NCBI GenBank assembly: GCA_963575745.1
Contig: CAUYUJ010014594.1
Coordinates: 145,001-167,500 of the forward strand
Length of the DNA stretch: 22,500 nt
Direction of reading: 5' to 3'
Source of the DNA: Prorocentrum cordatum
Taxonomy: Eukaryota > Sar > Dinophyceae > Prorocentrales > Prorocentraceae
Shown: in pieces, positions 19,701 through 22,500 of the stretch
Layout: the number at the start of each line of letters is the position of its first letter
Numbering within the stretch: position 1 is the first letter of the stretch
Made by a program: the position numbers and the translations under genes
The notes under the pieces: generated by a model
Database searches by the model: none
Seen by the model: only the letters and a program-made list of their open reading frames with translations
What the model was told of the DNA's origin: nothing

Positions 19701-19964
19701 GGTCAGGTGGAGTGGAAGAGAACGAGGGAGGGAGAACGAACTGATGAGGATGCGAACGGTCCGGTGAAGCAAGGAAAGGGACAGAGTTGCGAGCAGAGAA
19801 CACAAAAATCTGGCGTCAAAGGTTACAGCGTCACTGGTACTGGCGGAACCTTTCAATAATGGAGACGCGGGCGCTCCCGCGGCTGTATGGTGCTCGACGC
19901 GCGAGGGTTAGGAGGAGGCCCAACTGTCACATGCACGGCGGCGCGCCTGTGAAGAAAGTGAGAG
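19701..19964. other. short unassigned region
   Basis: Non-repetitive. No gene or RNA recognised. Confidence 0.4.
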
Positions 19965-20100
19965 GTGGCGGGCCTTCTCAGAAGGCTCGGGAGGCCTCTG
20001 ACCTTATGAAAAGTTTTCTAAGCCTTCCACGAATAAAGAAAACGTCTCAGAAGGCCCGAGTGCTTCTGAGAAGCCCCGCCGCCTTCTGAGAAGGATTGCT
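19965..20100. repeat. AGAAGGC-family repeat with CCTTCTnAGAAGG palindromes
   Basis: Contains CCTTCTCAGAAGG near 19974, CTCAGAAGGCCCGAG near 20047 and CCTTCTGAGAAGG near 20082. Each is a near-perfect palindrome built from the AGAAGGC word found at 9400-9760 and 11530-11745. Confidence 0.7.
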
Positions 20101-20293
20101 CCTTCTCACTTCCCCCCCGCTCCTTCTTACTTGACCCCCCCCCACCCCGGAACGCCGCCGAATGCAAAAACGGCTGGGATGTCCCTCGTCGGCGCTCTGA
20201 CCAGTCTCTTTGGGCACACGGTGCTTAGCAATGCGCTGCTGGCCATGCGCAAACCACGAGGCTTAGGGTTCTAGATCCCAGCCAGCGCCCGAC

Positions 20294-20375
20294 CTTCCTC
20301 CTCCTCCTCCTCCTCCTCCTCCTCCTCCTCCTCCTCCTCCTCCTCCTCCTCCTCCGCCTCATCCTCCTCCTCCAT
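20294..20375. repeat. (CCT)n microsatellite
   Basis: About 20 consecutive TCC/CCT triplets followed by short CCTCATCCTCC variants. Confidence 0.95.
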
Positions 20376-20436
20376 TCCTCGTCTTTGTAAATAACTTCTC
20401 CCTGTCGCACCCCGAGGCCAGCTTTTAGGGGGGGCC

Positions 20437-20461
20437 GGGCGTTTCGCCTGAGATTTCCTCA
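20437..20461 (-). repeat. isolated inverted relic of the 64-bp satellite
   Basis: On the minus strand this reads GAGGAAATCTCAGGCGAAAC and then GCCC. The 17 bases TCTCAGGCGAAACGCCC are identical to 1655-1671 in the 64-bp array. It lies about 40 bp before the 80-bp array, whose units contain the related word CTCGCCTGAGCG. Confidence 0.5.
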
Positions 20462-20500
20462 CCACTTATGACTCTGAAGAATAAAACTTGGCAACAGTTT

Positions 20501-20989
20501 CACGGATTGAGGGCGGGTCGCTTTCAAAATGTGGCTCTCGCCTGAGCGCGGCGCATATTCACAGTCGTTGTAAAATTTCAACAGCTTCACGGATTGAGGG
20601 CGGGTGGTTTTCAAAATGTGGCTCTCGCCTGAGCGCGGCGCACATTTGTTTTTATGCAAGAGCTTCACGAATTGAGGGCGGGATGTTTTCAAAATGTGGC
20701 CCTCGCCTGAGCGCCGCGCAGATTCGTTTTCTTTGAAAGTCACGGATTGAGGGCGGTCCCTTTTCAAAGGGTGGCTTTCGCCGTAGCGCGGCGCACATCC
20801 GTTTTCGGAATTTGCAAGAGTTTCACAGATTGAGGGCGGGTCGTTTTCAAAATGTTGCTCTCGCCTGCGCGCGGCAGACATTCGTTGAAAAAAATGCATG
20901 AGTTTCACGGAATGAACGCGGGTCGTTTTCAACATGTGGCTCTCGCCGTAGCGCCGCGCACATTCGTTTGAAACAATTGTATGAGTTTT
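20501..20989. repeat. ~80-bp tandem repeat, six units
   Basis: Units start at CACGGATTGAGGGCGGG (or variants) at 20501, 20588, 20666, 20741, 20824 and 20906. Lengths are 87, 78, 75, 83, 82 and 84 bp. Each continues TTTTCAAAATGTGGCTCTCG, CCTGAGCGCGGCGCACATTC and an AT-rich variable tail. The minus strand stays open for 177 codons with GESHILKTTRPQSVKLL-type repeats. The unit phase shifts in the last three copies, and one copy is read in another frame there, so I regard the frame as incidental. Confidence 0.9.
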
Positions 20990-21170
20990 CATGGATTCCC
21001 ATGATCAACGTGCCAGAGATTGCGTTTTGGAAGGATTCCAGATTATGCGGGTGCAACAGTTACGTTGATCCTCTGGGTTGGAGTCCTAGGGATGGCGTTC
21101 TGGCACGATTCAGGATCGTCACGACGCAACAGTCAGACTGATCCATGGCGTCAGAATCCCGAGAACAATA
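20990..21170. repeat. ~70-bp degenerate direct repeat
   Basis: Two clear copies begin at GCGTTTTGGAAGGATTCCAG (21022) and GCGTTCTGGCACGATTCAGG (21095). Both continue to GCAACAGT and TGATCC at matching distances. A weaker copy may precede them from 20990. Spacing is about 73 bp. Confidence 0.6.
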
Positions 21171-21315
21171 TTTTGACATGCTTCAGGGTCTTCAAACGGG
21201 TGTCTTCCAACGAGGCAGTTCGATCAATGAAAATGAACCCTTGTAGGGGCATATGAAGAGGGAGCGTGGCGGATTGGTTTACTCCAACATCGCTGATGAC
21301 TATTGGGTTTACACT
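21171..21315. other. short unique spacer
   Basis: Nothing recognised. Confidence 0.4.
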
Positions 21316-21318
21316 GGT

Positions 21319-21418
21319 CCTCATCCTCCTCCTCCTCCTCCTCCTCCTCCTCCTCCATATCATCCTCTCCTCCTATTCCTCTTCCTTTTCCTCCTCCTCC
21401 ACCTCCTCCTCCTGCTCA
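21319..21418. repeat. (CCT)n microsatellite
   Basis: CCTCCTCCTCC run followed by degenerate TTCCTCTTCC and CCACCTCCTCC triplets. Confidence 0.9.
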
Positions 21419-21534
21419 GGAGGGGGCGGCATGGGCAGAAGTGGCGCCAGAACGGCATAGGGTGGGGCTGGCTGGCCGAAAGGTCTGTCGGGCAGGCATG
21501 AGGGCACGTTGTACACGAGGCCCCCCAATTCGTC
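21419..21534. other. short unique spacer between CCT runs
   Basis: About 115 bp of GC-rich sequence between two pyrimidine-rich triplet runs. No feature assigned. Confidence 0.4.
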
Positions 21535-21664
21535 GTCCTCCTGCTCCTCCTCCTCCTCCTCCTCCTCCTCCTCCTCCTCCTCCTCATCCTCATCATCATC
21601 ATGATCATCAGCATCATCATCATCATCATCAGCATCATCAGCATCATCAACATCATCATCATCG

Positions 21665-21703
<39 letters not shown>

Positions 21704-21848
21704 CCATCGTCATCATCATCATCAGTATCATCATCAGCATCATCATCATCATCAGCATCATCATCATCATCATCATCAGCATCATCATCATCATAATCAT
21801 CATCAGCATCATCATCATCAACAGCATCGTCATCATCAGCAGCAACAG

Positions 21849-21886
<38 letters not shown>

Positions 21887-21896
21887 GCGCCATCAT

Positions 21897-21927
<31 letters not shown>

Positions 21928-22115
21928 ATCAGCATCATCAGCAGCAGCAGCATCAGCATCATTATCATCATCAGCATCATCATAATCATCCTCATCACCC
22001 GCTTCCTCCTCCTCGTCCTCGTCTTCCTCCTCCTCACCTTCATCATCATCATCATCATCATCAGCATCATCATCAGCATCATCATCAGCATCAGCATCAT
22101 CGTCATCTGCATCAG

Positions 22116-22172
<57 letters not shown>

Positions 22173-22273
22173 AATCATCATCATCATCATCATCATCATC
22201 AACATCGTCATCATCATCATCATCATCATCAGCATCATCATCATCGTCATCGTCATCATCATCATCATCATCC

Positions 22274-22311
<38 letters not shown>

Positions 22312-22500
22312 GTTATCATCAGTATCATCATCGACGGCATCAGCATCATCATCATCATCAGCGTCAGCATCGTCATCATCATCAGCATCATCATCATCAC
22401 CATCATCATTATCAGCATCATAAGCATCATCATCATCGTAATCGTCGTCATCGGTATCAGCATCATAATAATCATCATCATCACCACCAGTATCATCGTC
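21535..22500. repeat. (TCC)n passing into (TCA)n block, runs off the window
   Basis: Begins with TCC triplets to about 21587, then TCA/ATC/CAT triplets for more than 900 bp with frequent TCAGCA and some CAGCAG interruptions and a short return to TCC at 22000-22035. The minus strand is an open Met-rich frame of 378 codons, a repeat translation. The right edge of the block lies outside the window. Confidence 0.97.

Noticed and set aside
21360-22496. 378-codon Met-rich frame on the minus strand
   Set aside because: Translation of TCA/ATC triplets; no non-repeat domain except a short Arg-rich and unique tail.
1-22500. CRISPR array
   Set aside because: The regular repeats (64, 80 and 150 bp) have no conserved short repeat with unique equal-length spacers, no cas genes are present, and the context is eukaryotic.
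1-22500. Dinoflagellate spliced-leader sequence
   Set aside because: I looked for the conserved CCGTAGCCATTTTGGCTCAAG word on both strands by eye and did not see it; absence is not proof.

Overview
This window looks like nuclear DNA of a large-genome eukaryote, most likely a dinoflagellate. No prokaryotic operon, ribosome-binding-site pattern, rRNA, tRNA or CRISPR array is visible. By my manual tally about half of the 22.5 kb is simple-sequence or tandem-repeat DNA. The dinoflagellate placement is inference. It rests on (i) decayed retroelement pieces with a WEDP linker and an NKVADGLAN / TDG RNase H arrangement that I associate from memory with dinoflagellate LINE-like elements, (ii) a small CxxC zinc-ribbon-like reading frame, and (iii) a charged repeat protein with VEVPEVH / EKVV units like alveolin (cortical) repeats.

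Layout. 1-1735: degenerate ~66-bp repeats, a CAGCTC hexamer block and a 64-bp satellite. 1870-4612: a GAC block, a ~150-bp minisatellite with G-run/C-run cores, a CCAAGAG block and a CTC/TCG block. 4613-6062: unique DNA ending in a decayed RNase H domain on the minus strand. 6070-8340: a 1.5-kb GGT block bordered on both sides by G-run/C-run palindromes. 8345-9075: a second minus-strand retroelement piece (the region normally after the reverse transcriptase). 9076-13160: AGAAGGC and CCAAGAG families, a 139/134-bp direct duplication, a GAT block and an anonymous ~600-bp stretch. 13228-15400: TA, CA, TACATA and CATTACA satellites. 15420-17800: GC-rich DNA in which two GAC blocks flank the best protein-coding frame of the window (minus strand, 16637-17166). 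17820-19960: short ATGCATAC/TA satellites and then a plus-strand repeat-protein frame (18813-19700). 19965-22500: AGAAGGC palindromes, an ~80-bp and a ~70-bp tandem family, and CCT and TCA blocks that run off the end.

No working multi-gene pathway can be read here. The coding signal is limited to one fairly clean frame of probable retroelement origin, one repeat-protein frame, and two retroelement relics. The most interesting architecture is the splitting of what may be one LINE-like element by the GGT block, and the recurrence of CCAAGAG sequence beside microsatellite blocks. Most very long open frames in the window (poly-Asp, poly-His, poly-Val, Tyr-Ile and Met-rich) are translations of microsatellites and are not annotated as genes.
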